Assembly: GCA_020796225.1 (NCBI GenBank)
Contig: CM036774.1
Span: 27,680,791 to 27,744,790 of the forward strand
Source of the DNA: Arion vulgaris
Lineage: Eukaryota > Mollusca > Gastropoda > Stylommatophora > Arionidae
DNA length: 64,000 bases
Direction: 5' to 3'
Below, in pieces: positions 31,431-41,720 of the stretch (within the stretch, counting starts at the first letter, position 1; every line of letters starts with the position of its first letter). Made by a program: the position numbers and the translations under genes. A model generated the notes under the pieces. The model had not been told where the DNA came from. It saw only the letters and a list, made by a program, of their open reading frames with translations, and did not search any database.

Positions 31431-32313
31431 GTGAGACACAAGTTTACCTATTTTCTGACCGGATAAAATAGAAGTCTATCTTCAGTCGTTATTGTACAAT
31501 GTAAAACTGTCCTCAGTCCCTATTATACGATGGGGCCAGTGTCTCTCTGCAAAACGTCCGGTAAAAAATATGTGATTATAAAAACCACCACCATCCCTCC
31601 CCTTCTTGACCACCATCCATCCCCTTTTGACCATCATCTCTCCCCGTTCTTGACCACCATCCATCCCCTTCTTCCCCATCATCCCTTCCCTTCTTGACCA
31701 CCTTATCTCCCCTTCTTGACAACCTTCCCTCCCTTTTGACCACTCCCTCCCCGTTCTTGACCACCATCCTCCTTGACCACCACCCTCCTTCTTGACCTCA
31801 TCTCCTGACACCGTAACCCAAACATCCCATTTACCATCTATTATGATGAATCTATACACAAACTTATTGCCCATAATTGGAATAACTTTTGAACAACAAA
31901 AATAAAGCTATTGCTAGTTTATATTTGTCTGTAAATAAATAAATTAATCAGTAATTTGTCATTGTACAATTTAGCCTGAATATATTGATATGTTGAGACA
32001 TTACTGTCTTTATTCAAACTCTGTCCCAGTACACACAGCCTGACACGATACAAACAACATGACATGGTACACAGAACATGACACGGCACACAAACATGGC
32101 ACGACACACAATATGAAACGAATACACGATACACACAGCATGACATGGTACACAACATGACACGTACGACAGACAGGTACACATACAGCATGACACGTGA
32201 CACACAGACATGGCACGACAACACAATATGCACAGGTCACACACATAACAGTACACAGGTACACACAACATGACACGTTGGTGTATGTACATTTCTGCTT
32301 ACTGTTCTGACAG
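31431..32313. other. Intron with two minisatellites
   Basis: 31575-31800 repeats CCTTCTTGACCACCATCC-type units (pyrimidine-rich, irregular). 32030-32280 repeats ACAACATGACACGGTACAC-like units. Open frames on the - strand over both are repeat-derived. Nothing else recognised. Confidence 0.8.
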
Positions 32314-32498
32314 GTTACGTGTTGATAGCTGGAAACTTTGTGGATTATATCCCCTTGACCAGTCTCCGGATTATCAGAGGCAGCCCTCTCTTTCACCACA
32401 GCAGAACCAACAGCAGCTACAGCCTTTCGTAGCTCTCAATTATGATATCTCTGGAGCAACTCATGGACTCAAGGAGCTCAGATTTAACAATCTCTCAG
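32314..32498 (+). CDS. EGFR: EGFR exon: middle of L domain I, with a one-base frame break
   Basis: Acceptor CTGTTCTGACAG; donor CTCAG|GTTTGT. The first part reads YVLIAGNFVDYIPLTSLRII and RGSPLFHHSRTNSSYSL; the second part, shifted by one base, reads VALNYDISGATHGLKELRF and NNLS. Both match EGFR domain I in order (YVLIALNTVERIPL to LKELPMRNLQ). The break lies at about 32428 (CTTTCGTAG): in the first frame a TAG follows at once. With one base restored the exon is 186 nt and leaves phase 1, exactly what the next exon needs, so a missing base in the assembly, or a real mutation, explains it. NSS is a possible glycosylation site. Confidence 0.92.
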
Positions 32499-33019
32499 GT
32501 TTGTATAGGAAATAGTTATCTAGCTGTTTTACAGTTCGTATCTACCACCCCCTGGTTACAGATTTCTGTTTAAAGTTTAGTTTATTATTAGCATTGTTAC
32601 AACATCAGTTAGTTAATGTAACTGTCCAACTTGGTCTCCCTTTAGTTAATGTAACTGTCCAACTTGGTCTCCCTTTAGTTAATGTAACTGTCAAATTTGG
32701 TCTCCCGTAGTTAATGTAACTGTCCAACTTGGTCTCCCCTTTAGTTAATGTAACTGTCCAACTTGGTCTCCCCTTTAGTTAATGTAACTGTCCAACTTGG
32801 TCTCCCTTTAGTTAATGTAACTGTCCAACTTGGTCTCCCTTTTTAGTTAATAATATTTGTGTTAACTGTCACAGTAATGTCCAACTTGGTTGCCCTGTTT
32901 AGTTAATAATATTTGTGCTGACTGTGTCAGTAATGGTCCAACTTGGTTGCCCTGTTTAGTTAATAATATTTGTGTAGACTGTGCCAGTAATAGAATACAA
33001 TTTCTGCTCATGTTCTCAG
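32499..33019. repeat. Intron filled by a 33-bp array grading into a ~57-bp unit
   Basis: 32605-32860 repeats TTAGTTAATGTAACTGTCC plus AACTTGGTCTCCC. 32845-32995 changes to a longer unit with TGCCCTGTTTAGTTAATAAT and ATTTGTGTNGACTGTG, about three copies. Open frames over it are repeat-derived. Confidence 0.9.
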
Positions 33020-33157
33020 AGATCTTGGCGGGAAAGGTCTTCTTTCAGAACAACGACAGACTTTGTTTTGAGGATACCATCGACTGGAAGGACATCAACC
33101 CAAGAAGTGATCCATCTGTCATCTTTGTCAGTGACAGTAAAGCTCCTAAACGACAAT
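33020..33157 (+). CDS. EGFR: EGFR exon: end of L domain I
   Basis: Acceptor CATGTTCTCAG; donor CAAT|GTAAGC. Reads EILAGKVFFQNNDRLCFED, TIDWKDINPRSDPSVIFVSD and SKAPKRQ, equivalent to EGFR EILHGAVRFSNNPALC to QWRDI. The Cys and the Trp of TIDW are conserved positions that close domain I. The split last codon (T plus GT) gives the first Cys of domain II. Phase in 2, out 1. Confidence 0.94.
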
Positions 33158-33284
33158 GTAAGCATTATATCCAGATGGTTTGTGTGTCATCATCATCAGG
33201 TGCAGCATCTGCATCAATAGTTGGATGCAATGAGCTTCCAACATTCCCCCACCTTCTCTTGATGTTGCACTCTGCTTAGCTGTA

Positions 33285-34255
33285 ATTTGACCCATCTCTT
33301 GGTGTTTCTTTCCACTTGTCTATCTGTCTTCTCCCTCCCACTTGTGTCTTGGTCTTCTCCCTCCCACTTGTGTCTTGGTCTTCTCCCTCCCACTTGTGTA
33401 TCAGTCTTCTCCCTTCCACTTGTGTATCAGTCTTCTCCCTCCCACTTGTGTCTCTATCATCTCCCTTCCACTTGTGTCTCTATCTTCTCCCTTCCACTTG
33501 TGTCTCTATCTTCTCCCTCCCACTTGTGTCTCTATCTTCTCCCTTCCACTTGTGTCTCTATCTTCTCCCTCCCACTTGTGTCTCTATCTTCTCCCTCCCA
33601 CTTGTGTATCAGTCTTCTCCCTCCCACTTGTGTCTCTATCTTCTCCCTTCCACTTGTGTCTCTATCTTCTCCCTTCCACTTGTGTCTCTATCTTCTCCCT
33701 TCCACTTGTGTCTCTATCTTCTCCCTTCCACTTGTGTCTCTATCTTCTCCCTCCCACTTGTGTCTCTATCTTCTCCCTTCCACTTGTGTCTCTATCTTCT
33801 CCCTCCCACTTGTGTCTCTATCTTCTCCCTCCCACTTGTGTCTCTGTCTTCTCCCTCCCACTTGTGTCTCTATCTTCTCCCTTCCACTTGTGTATCTATC
33901 TTCTCCCATCTACTTGTGTCTTGGTCTTCTACCTTCCACTTGCGTATCTGTCTTCTCCCATCTACTTGTGTCTTGGTCTTCTACCTTCCACTTGCGTATC
34001 TGTCTTCTCCCTCCCACTTGTGTATCTGTCTTCTCCCATCTACTTGTGTCTTGGTCTTCTACCTTCCACTTGTGTATCTGTCTTCTCCCATCTACTTGTG
34101 TATCTGTCTTCTCCCATCTACTTGTGTATCGGTCTTCTACCTTCCACTTGCGTATCTGTCTTCTCCCATCTACTTGTGTCTTGGTCTTCTACCTTCCACT
34201 TGTGTATCTGTCTTCTCCCATCTACTTGTGTATCGGTCTTCTACCTTCCACGGTG
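33285..34255. repeat. 26-bp minisatellite, about 37 copies
   Basis: Units CTTCCACTTGTGTCTCTATC plus TTCTCC, pyrimidine-rich. The right third (from about 33900) alternates in a higher-order pattern with CATCTACTTGTGTCTTGG and TACCTTCCACTTGCG. All three forward frames are open for over 310 codons, an effect of composition and repetition, not a gene. Confidence 0.95.
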
Positions 34256-34539
34256 TATCTGTCAATGTAATCATGTGACATCATCTGTAATCATGTAACA
34301 TCATATATCAGCTTGTGACATCAGTAACGATGTGACATCATCAGTAACCATGTGACATCACCAGTAACCATGTGCCCTAGAAATAAGATATGGTCCACTG
34401 TTTACATGTTAGATATTTTATATGCAGTCTTCTAATGTTAATCAATCAATGATCTAGTCCTCTCTCAGTACATAATCAGAGATAGCATTTCAACTTTCTT
34501 AAATAAAATATAAATTCTTTTATTGTTTAATTCTCTTGT

Positions 34540-35710
34540 AGATGGTCAACCAGAGTTGGAAAATGACTAAAGATATAGAAAGCAAGTTGAATGCATTTGA
34601 AAATAGATGTCTGCGAAAAATAATGAACTTAAAATGGAACAGGATTAGGAGAAGTGATAAAATTAGAGGAATGTCTAGTCATCAAATAGTGACAACTGTT
34701 ATAAGAAAGAGAAGATGGAGATATGTTGAGCATACCTTGAGAAGAAATGTCTGGTCAACCACTAGTAACAACTGTTATAAGAAAGAGAAGATGGAGATAT
34801 GTTGAGCATACCTTGAGAAGAAATGTCTGGTCAACCACTAGTAACAACTGTTATTAGAAAGAGAAGATGGAGATATGTTGAGCATACCTTGAGAAGAAAT
34901 GTCTGGTCAACCACTAGTAACAACTGTTATAAGAAAGAGAAGATGGAGATATGTTGTGTACACCTTGAGAAGAAATGTCTGGTCAACCACTAGTAACAAC
35001 TGTTATAGGAAAGAGAAGATGGAGATATGTTGTGTACAGCTTGAGAAGAAATGTCTGGTCAACCACTAGTAACAACTGTTATTAGAAAGAGAAGATGGAG
35101 ATATGTTGTGTACACCTTGAGAAGAAATGTCTGGTCAACCACTAGTAACAACTGTTATAAGAAAGAGAAGATGGAGATATGTTGGACATACCTTGAGAAG
35201 AAATGTCTGGTCAACCACTAGTAACAACTGTTATAAGAAAGAGAAGATGGAGATATGTTGAGCATACCTTGAGAAGAAATGTCTGATCAACCACTAGTAA
35301 CAACTGTTATAAGAAAGAGAAGATGGAGATATGTTGAGCATACCTTGAGAAGAAATGTCTGGTCAACCACTAGTAACAACTGTTATAAGAAAGAGAAGAT
35401 GGAGATATGTTGAGCATACCTTGAGAAGAAATGTCTGATCAACCACTAGTAACAACTGTTATAAGAAAGAGAAGATGGAGATATGTTGAGCATACCTTGA
35501 GAAGAAATGATCAAAGAATCACAAAGCAGGCATTGAGGAGGGAGGCAAAGGCTTCAAGAAAGAGGGTATGCCCAAGGGAAACCCTGAAGCAAACTTTGCT
35601 GAAAGAGGAATATCAGACTCAAAATTCCATGAAAGATTATGGAGTGAGTTCCCCATGATGGAGCGGTATGGAGAAATTACTTGCAGGCACTATATAACGT
35701 ATAACGGTAC
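34540..35710 (+). pseudogene. LINE 3' fragment (MNIKWNEF family) with a tenfold 76-bp internal expansion
   Basis: Begins WKMTKDIESKLNAFENRCLR and KIMNLKWNRIRRSDKI. A 76-bp piece coding for VTTVIRKRRWRYVEHTLRRN is then repeated about ten times (34738-35500) with small differences (AGCATACC, TGTACACC). The normal end follows: NDQRITKQALRREAKASRK, RETLKQTLLKEEYQTQN. 76 is not a multiple of three, so the array is not translatable. Same orientation as the receptor gene. Confidence 0.88.
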
Positions 35711-35769
35711 GAGAATAATATATATATATATTCTTTTAGAACACTAGCACAGCACACAATGTTAGATTT

Positions 35770-38130
35770 TGTCATCAGTGGTCATGTGTTGTTTGACTTG
35801 TGCTGTAGTGTGACTTGTGCTGTTGTGTGACTTGTGTTGTTGTGTGACTTGTGTTGTTGTGTGACTTGTGCTGTTGTGTGACTTGTGCTGTTGTGTGACT
35901 TGTGTTGTTGTGTGACTTGTGCTGTTGTGTGACTTGTGTTGTTGTGTGACTTGTGTTGTTGTGTGACTTGTGCTGTTGTGTGACTTGTGCTGTTGTGTGA
36001 CTTGTGTTGTTGTGTGACTTGTGTTGTTGTGTGACTTGTGCTGTTGTGTGACTTGTGTTGTTGTGTGACTTGTGTTGTTGTGTGACTTGTGCTGTTGTGT
36101 GACTTGTGTTGTTGTGTGACTTGTGTTGTTGTGTGACTTGTGGTGTTGTGTGACTTGTGTTGTTGTGTGACTTGTGTTGTTGTGTGACTTGTGCTGTTTG
36201 TGTGACTTGTGTTGTTGTGTGACTTGTGTTGTTGTGTGACTTGTGGTGTTGTGTGACTTGTGTTGTTGTGTGACTTGTGTTGTTGTGTGACTTGTGTTGT
36301 TGTGTGACTTGTGTTGTTGTGTGACTTGTGTTGTTGTGTGACTTGTGTTGTTGTGTGACTTGTGTTGTTGTGTGACTTGTGTTGTTGTGTGACTTGTGTT
36401 GTTGTGTGACTTGTGTTGTTGTGTGACTTGTGTTGTTGTGTGACTTGTGTTGTTGTGTGACTTGTGTTGTTGTGTGACTTGTGTTGTTGTGTGACTTGTG
36501 TTGTTGTGTGACTTGTGTTGTTGTGTGACTTGTGTTGTTGTGTGACTTGTGTTGTTGTGTGACTTGTGTTGTTGTGTGACTTGTGTTGTTGTGTGACTTG
36601 TGTTGTTGTGTGACTTGTGTTGTTGTGTGACTTGTGTTGTTGTGTGACTTGTGTTGTAGTGTGACTTGTGTTGTTGTGTGACTTGTGTTGTTGTGTGACT
36701 TGTGTTGTTGTGTGACTTGTGTTGTTGTGTGACTTGTGGTGTTGTGTGACTTGTGTTGTTGTGTGACTTGTGCTGTTGTGTGACTTGTGCTGTTGTGTGA
36801 CTTGTGCTGTTGTGTGACTTGTGTTGTTGTGTGACTTGTGTTGTTGTGTGACATGTGTTGTGTGACTTGTGTTGTTGTGTGACTTGTGTTGTTGTGTGAC
36901 TTGTGTTGTTGTGTGACTTGTGCTGTTGTGTGACTTGTGTTGTTGTGTGACTTGTGTTGTTGTGTGACATGTGTTGTGTGACTTGTGTTGTTGTGTGACT
37001 TGTGGTGTTGTGTGACTTGTGTTGTTGTGTGACTTGTGGTGTTGTGTGACTTGTGTTGTTGTGTGACTTGTGGTGTTGTGTGACATGTGTTGTGGACTTG
37101 TGGTGTTGTGTGACTTGTGTTGTTGTGTGACTTGTGTTGTTGTGTGACTTGTGGTGTTGTGTGACTTGTGGTGTTGTGTGACTTGTGTTGTTGTGTGACT
37201 TGTGTTGTTGTGTGACTTGTGTTGTGTGACTTGTGTTGTTGTGTGACTTGTGTTGTTTTGTGACTTGTGGTGTTGTGTGACTTGTGTTGTTGTGTGACTT
37301 GTGTTGTTGTGTGACTTGTGGTGTTGTTTGACTTGTGGTGTTGTGTGACTTGTGTTGTTGTGTGACTTGTGGTGTTGTGTGACTTGTGGTGTTGTGTGAC
37401 TTGTGTTGTTGTGTGACTTGTGGTGTTGTGTGACTTGTGTTGTTGTGTGACTTGTGTTGTTGTGTGACTTGTGTTGTTGTGTGCTTGTGTTGTTGTTTGA
37501 CTTGTGGTGTTGTGTGACTTGTGTTGTTGTGTGACTTGTGGTGTTGTGTGACTTGTGTTGTTGTGTGACTTGTGTTGTTGTTTGACTTGTGTTGTTGTGT
37601 GACTTGTGTTGTTGTGTGACTTGTGTTGTTGTGTGCTTGTGTTGTTGTTTGACTTGTGTTGTTGTGTGACTTGTGGTGTTGTGTGACTTGTGGTGTTGTG
37701 TGACTTGTGGTGTTGTGTGACTTGTGTTGTTGTGTGACTTGTGTTGTTGTGTGACTTGTGTTGTTTTGTGACATGTGTTGTGTGACATGTGTTGTGTGAC
37801 ATGTGTTGTGTGACTTGTGTTGTTGTGTGACTTGTGGTGTTGTGTGACTTGTGGTGTTGTGTGACTTGTGTTGTTGTGTGACTTGTGTTGTTGTGTGACT
37901 TGTGTTGTTGTGTGACTTGTGTTGTTTTGTGACTTGTGTTGTTGTGTGACATGTGTTGTGTGACATGTGTTGTGTGACTTGTGTTGTGTGACTTGTGTTG
38001 TTGTGTGACATGTGTTGTGTGACATGTGTTGTGTGACTTGTGTTGTTGTGTGACATGTGTTGTGTGACATGTGTTGTGTGACTTGTGTTGTTGTGTGACA
38101 TGTGTTGTGTAACATGTGTTGTGTATTCAA
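35770..38130. repeat. 15-bp GU-rich array, about 155 copies, ending at a splice acceptor
   Basis: Units GTGACTTGTGTTGTT with CTGTT and GGTGT variants and occasional 11-12-bp short units (GACATGTGTTGTGT), which become frequent after about 37780. On the - strand the frames stay open for nearly 790 codons (repeats of SHNNT), an artefact of the 15-bp period. The + strand RNA is rich in UGUGU and UUGUUGUG. The array stops about 15 bases before the next exon. Confidence 0.96.
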
Positions 38131-38133
38131 TAG

Positions 38134-38217
38134 GTAACGCCTGTCACCCAAGCTGCTATAATAATGTCACTAAGAGCTCACACTGCTGGGGGGAGGGACC
38201 AGGCATGTGTCAAACAC
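38134..38217 (+). CDS. EGFR: EGFR exon: first module of cysteine-rich domain II
   Basis: Acceptor GTGTATTCAATAG has almost no polypyrimidine tract because the 15-bp array runs up to it; donor ACAC|GTGAGT is strong. With the split first codon it reads CNACHPSCYNNVTKSSHC and WGEGPGMCQ, the C-x2-C-x3-C ... CWG-x5-C pattern of the first furin-like module (EGFR CQKCDPSCPNGSCWGAG). NVT is a possible glycosylation site. Phase in 2, out 1. Confidence 0.93.
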
Positions 38218-38280
38218 GTGAGTACACATGTAGATGAAGATTTCACATTCTATCATAGTTTCAATCATTTATCTCCCTTC

Positions 38281-38600
38281 TCTAAGTAAAATCTTGACTT
38301 TTTCTTTCTAAGTAAAATCTCGACTTTTTCTTCTTTCTCAGTAAAATCTCGACTTTTTCTTCTTTCTCAGTAAAATCTCGACTTTTTCTTCTTTCTCAGT
38401 AAAATCTCGACTTTTTCTTTCTAAGTAAAATTTCAACTTTTTCTTCTTTCTCAGTAAAATCTCAACTTTTTCTTCTTTCTCAGTAAAATCTCGACTTTTT
38501 CTTCTTTCTCAGTAAAATCTCGACTTTTTCTTCTTTCTCAGTAAAATCTCGACTTCTTCTTCTTTCTCAGTAAAATCTCGACTTTTTCTTCTTTCAACAA
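38281..38600 (+). repeat. 29-bp array of acceptor-like motifs
   Basis: Units ACTTTTTCTTCTTTCTCAG plus TAAAATCTCG. About eight copies end a pyrimidine tract in CTCAG, which looks like a 3' splice site in the sense direction. It lies about 65 bases after the donor of the preceding exon. Confidence 0.9.
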
Positions 38601-39021
38601 TTTCAAATGAATTGTGAGAAAAGTTTTGAGCTTAATTAAAAATTATGTATGTAATAGCAAAACATGCTTGACATTTAAAACTACCAGGAAACTGACTTTT
38701 CAAACAAACATTTTTAAAATGTGAGAAAGAATAGCTACCCTGTTATCGAACCCATAGTCTGTCCAAACGGGGGTTAGAGTCTTGGCATTAAAATGTTTCT
38801 ACTAGGTGCTCCAGTGCCTGGTATCGAACCCATAGTCTGTCCAAACAGAGGCAGAGGCTTGCCATTAACATGTTTCTACTTGGTGCTCGAACGTCTTCAT
38901 GCTGCAGAGGCTTGTAAGGGAAACACAACTAACACTGAAGGAACTACAAGGAATGTTGTAAAAGACAACTAAGGTTCAGCAAACTGTGTCACAATGACAA
39001 ACATTATTAGTAGTAAATACA

Positions 39022-39172
39022 TTTGTTTGTTTGTTTAACAAGGATTAAAGCCTCTTTAAGCCGAGGCACGCACTTTCAACCTAAGGTGAACCTTTTATTG
39101 GTTATATCAGAGTGTGTAGGCCAACAAACATGAAAATAAGAATTAACTCCTTTCGGAGAATCCAAGTTATTA
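39022..39172 (+). repeat. Dispersed repeat, left arm of an inverted pair
   Basis: TTTGTTTGTTTGTTTAACA, GGATTAAAGCCTCTTTAAGC, CGAGGCACGC, ACCTAAGGTGAACCTTTTAT, TGGTTATATCAGAG and GGCCAACAAACATGA all occur in reverse complement at 39713-39868. AGCCTCTTTAAGCCGAGGC is itself partly palindromic. Probably a short interspersed element or MITE. Confidence 0.8.
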
Positions 39173-39712
39173 CCATATTATTACCGTAGTAAATACATTC
39201 AACTAAACAATATGTTATTTTAGTTGTTCAGATAATTGTACAGATAATTGCACAGATAATTGTACACAGATAATTGTACACAGATAATTGTACACAGATA
39301 ATTGTACACAGATAATTACACACATATAATTACACACAGATAATAGTCACCCATGTACACATAGCTAATTGTACACCCATAATACTGACATCTAAACCTC
39401 TTTTCCATTTTGTATGATTTTTCAAACTATTCCGGTGTTACTGCCCTCTTGATCTGTGCATATTATTAGTCAAAGGGAGAAAACCATTGAATTATTTCTG
39501 AATTTTGATCAGTTGTTTTATTTGTCCTTTCTGACACACTTATTCCATCAATATACACCATCAATATACACCATCAATATACACCATCAATATACACCAT
39601 CAATATACACCATCAATATACACCATCAATATACACCATCAATATACACCATCAGTATACACCATCAGTATACACCATCAGTATACACCATCAGTATACA
39701 CCATCAGTATAT

Positions 39713-39868
39713 AAACTTGGATTCTCCAGAGAATTCTTATTTTTCATGTTTGTTGGCCTACACGCTCTGATATAACCAATAAAAGGTTCACCTTAGGTTG
39801 AAATTGAAAGGGCGTGCCTCGGCTTAAAGAGGCTTTAATCCCCTACTAAACAAACAAACAAACACCAT
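39713..39868 (-). repeat. Dispersed repeat, right arm of an inverted pair
   Basis: Reverse complement of 39022-39172 over about 150 bases, with small differences (a few extra bases near TTGAAATTGAAAGGGCG). The 540 bases between the arms contain mostly the 14-bp and 13-bp arrays. Confidence 0.8.
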
Positions 39869-40532
39869 CAGTATACACCATCAGTGAGAAACGAGACCAA
39901 GGACATGAGATTGAGAACGTTCTAAACAGTCTGGTCTCATGGCACGGAAGTGTGTCAACATCCAACTTGATATTCAGCACCCAGGACAGTTGTTTGTGGA
40001 GATTTATGATCACCTGTGCCAGCTGGCATCGCACATGATGATGATAACCACACAATAATCTTTCACACTTCTCACCACACAAAAATCTTTCACACTTCTC
40101 ACCAGTGGCGGCTTGTCATTAAGGGCCAGAGGGGCTGGGCCCTACCAACAATAATGTGTAACGCGTCTTTATTATTTAAATAATTAAAATATAACCTAAC
40201 CCAAAGCCATGATTTTCCTGAAAATTTGTGTCTTGCCCCACCAACAAAAATGATCACGAACTGCCACTGCTTCTCACCACACAATAATCTTTCACACTTC
40301 TCACACACAATAATCTTTCCACTTCACCACACAAAATCTTTCACACTTCTCACCACACAAAAATCTTTCACACTTCTCACCACACAAAATCTTTCACACT
40401 TCTACCACACAAAAATCTTCATCTCCACACAAATCAGTCATGAAATCTAACACACAACAGTCATGTCTTTCCTACCATGTAATCTGTGTGTGATTGACCC
40501 CAGATGTAAACAAGTTCTTGCATATCTTTCAG

Positions 40533-40657
40533 TGAGCTATGGGGATGTATGTCATGGCAACTGTGGAGGAAGCAGATGTTATGGAAGCTTGCCCAACCAG
40601 TGCTGCCACCCTCAGTGTGCTGGAGGCTGCAAAGGTGGCTCAAAGGCAGACTGCATT
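40533..40657 (+). CDS. EGFR: EGFR exon: cysteine-rich domain II, modules 2-3
   Basis: Acceptor GCATATCTTTCAG; donor CATT|GTAAGT. Reads SYGDVCHGNCGGSRCYGSL, PNQCCHPQCAGGC and KGGSKADCI, matching EGFR ICAQQCSGRCRGKSP, DCCHNQCAAGC and ESDCL. All eight cysteines, including the CC pair, are in place. Phase in 2, out 0; the next exon begins on a codon boundary. Confidence 0.95.
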
Positions 40658-40814
40658 GTAAGTTACTTGTGAAGTCTGTTCATGTTTCTGTGCAAACTGA
40701 TGACTCAGCCAATTATTGATTACTACAGTTGATCTCTTCAATAGCCCAAATAGACATGAGTCTACTTAGTCTGTTCAATAGTCTAACCAGAAACTATGTA
40801 ATCTTTTAAGTAAT

Positions 40815-41085
40815 TAGATCTATCCAGAAAGAACTCAAAATAAAAGAAAACTGGCTGATGCTTCAAATAAAAATGGTAAAATTAAAAGTGTTTTAGATCA
40901 GTAAAAAAACACAAAGGGTCAGAGAAGATCATTATGGATGGAAACATCCCAGCACAGAGGAGATGAGAAAGACCACAGAGAAGATGGATTCAGGATGTAA
41001 CTGATGATTTGAACATGATGACAACAAAGGTTTTATCAGAAGGAGAAATTCCAATGGACTGTTAGGGTGGCAAAGTTTTGCTCAG
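40815..41085 (+). pseudogene. LINE 3' fragment (KRHEGL family)
   Basis: Encodes RSIQKELKIKENWLMLQI, then breaks; GRPRRRWIQDVTD is recognisable in a degraded form (AAGACCACAGAGAAGATGG). The 3' end includes GACTGTTAGGGTGGCAAAGT, as in the copy at 2930-3580. Confidence 0.8.
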
Positions 41086-41379
41086 GTCAAGCTATTTCAT
41101 GACAAATCTCTTCAGTTATAATTAGCATTGCTATAATCTATCTGATCTATTCAACAGCCTAACTAGACAGTAATCTATCTCTCTCCCTTGTGCTATCACC
41201 ACACAGACCGATGTACCAGATCTCCCATAAATTCTATTCATGTGGAAATCTGATTCATGCAGCCTTAGCATTGGTGTGTTTTACGTCAGATCTTCAGCAC
41301 CATTTGGAGCTCTGGTGCTTATCCTTCGCGATGTGTCCGGTTTCAGCCAGCGTTACTCATTTCGTCTCCGTTCTGTAGC

Positions 41380-41512
41380 CATCTAGTGTTTTTATGGTGT
41401 GGTGGCTAACCCCACGCCCAACCTCCTTAGTCGCCTCTTATGACATGCATTGCAGGTAACAGTGGTTCTATTTTTACACTTCAATTTGGGCCCGTAACCA
41501 CTGGGTGTAATC
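41380..41512 (-). repeat. SINE-like family B, internally deleted copy
   Basis: Contains CCAACCTCCTTAGTCGCC, TCTTATGACATGCATTGCAG and TTCAATTTGGGCCCGTAACC. The sequence upstream (41200-41379) differs from the family B 3' half. Confidence 0.7.
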
Positions 41513-41720
41513 TATCTGATGTGAAGTTTATACTCGACTCTATATAGAATGTATATCTGAGTATTTTACTACTATATTTTTGGTATAATGAGAGTGATGG
41601 TTGAAGTGATGGTTGGAGAGATGGTTGGGAAAACAATTAAGATAATGATTATGTAGAATATAGGACTGTTTTCATGACTGCACTGATTGGGTCTACAAAT
41701 CTTACATACATCTCTTCCAG

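Larger units (their letters stand above)
33158..38133. other. Intron of 5.0 kb, mostly tandem arrays and a LINE fragment
   Basis: Holds, in order: a 26-bp array (33285-34255), short ATGTGACATCATCAGTAACC repeats (34262-34375), a LINE fragment with a 76-bp expansion (34540-35710), and a 15-bp array (about 35770-38130). Little unique sequence remains outside 34380-34540. Confidence 0.9.
38218..40532. other. Intron of 2.3 kb with five arrays and an inverted-repeat pair
   Basis: Holds a 29-bp array (38281-38600), a ~95-bp duplication with TATCGAACCCATAGTCTGTC at 38745-38890, an inverted copy pair (39022-39172 and 39713-39868), a 14-bp array CAGATAATTGTACA (39235-39350), a 13-bp array CATCAATATACAC (39545-39710) and a ~25-bp array with CACACAATAATCTTTC (40050-40440). 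Confidence 0.85.
40658..41720. other. Intron with a LINE fragment and a SINE-like piece
   Basis: 40815-41085 is a + strand KRHEGL-family LINE fragment and 41380-41512 a - strand family B piece. The rest has no feature I recognise. GATGGTTGRAGTGATGGTTG is repeated at 41590-41625. Confidence 0.8.

Noticed and set aside
31181..31471. 96-residue ATG-led frame as a complete small gene
   Set aside because: Only 31251-31430 is coding; the ATG lies in intron sequence before a good acceptor, and the tail after 31430 is intronic.
33287..34298. Three overlapping forward frames of about 320 residues
   Set aside because: 26-bp pyrimidine-rich minisatellite; all three phases are open, so openness reflects composition.
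35762..38151. Three antisense frames of 725-789 residues (SHNNT repeats)
   Set aside because: A 15-bp satellite lying in an intron of the receptor gene; all three frames are open at once, which real coding sequence does not show.
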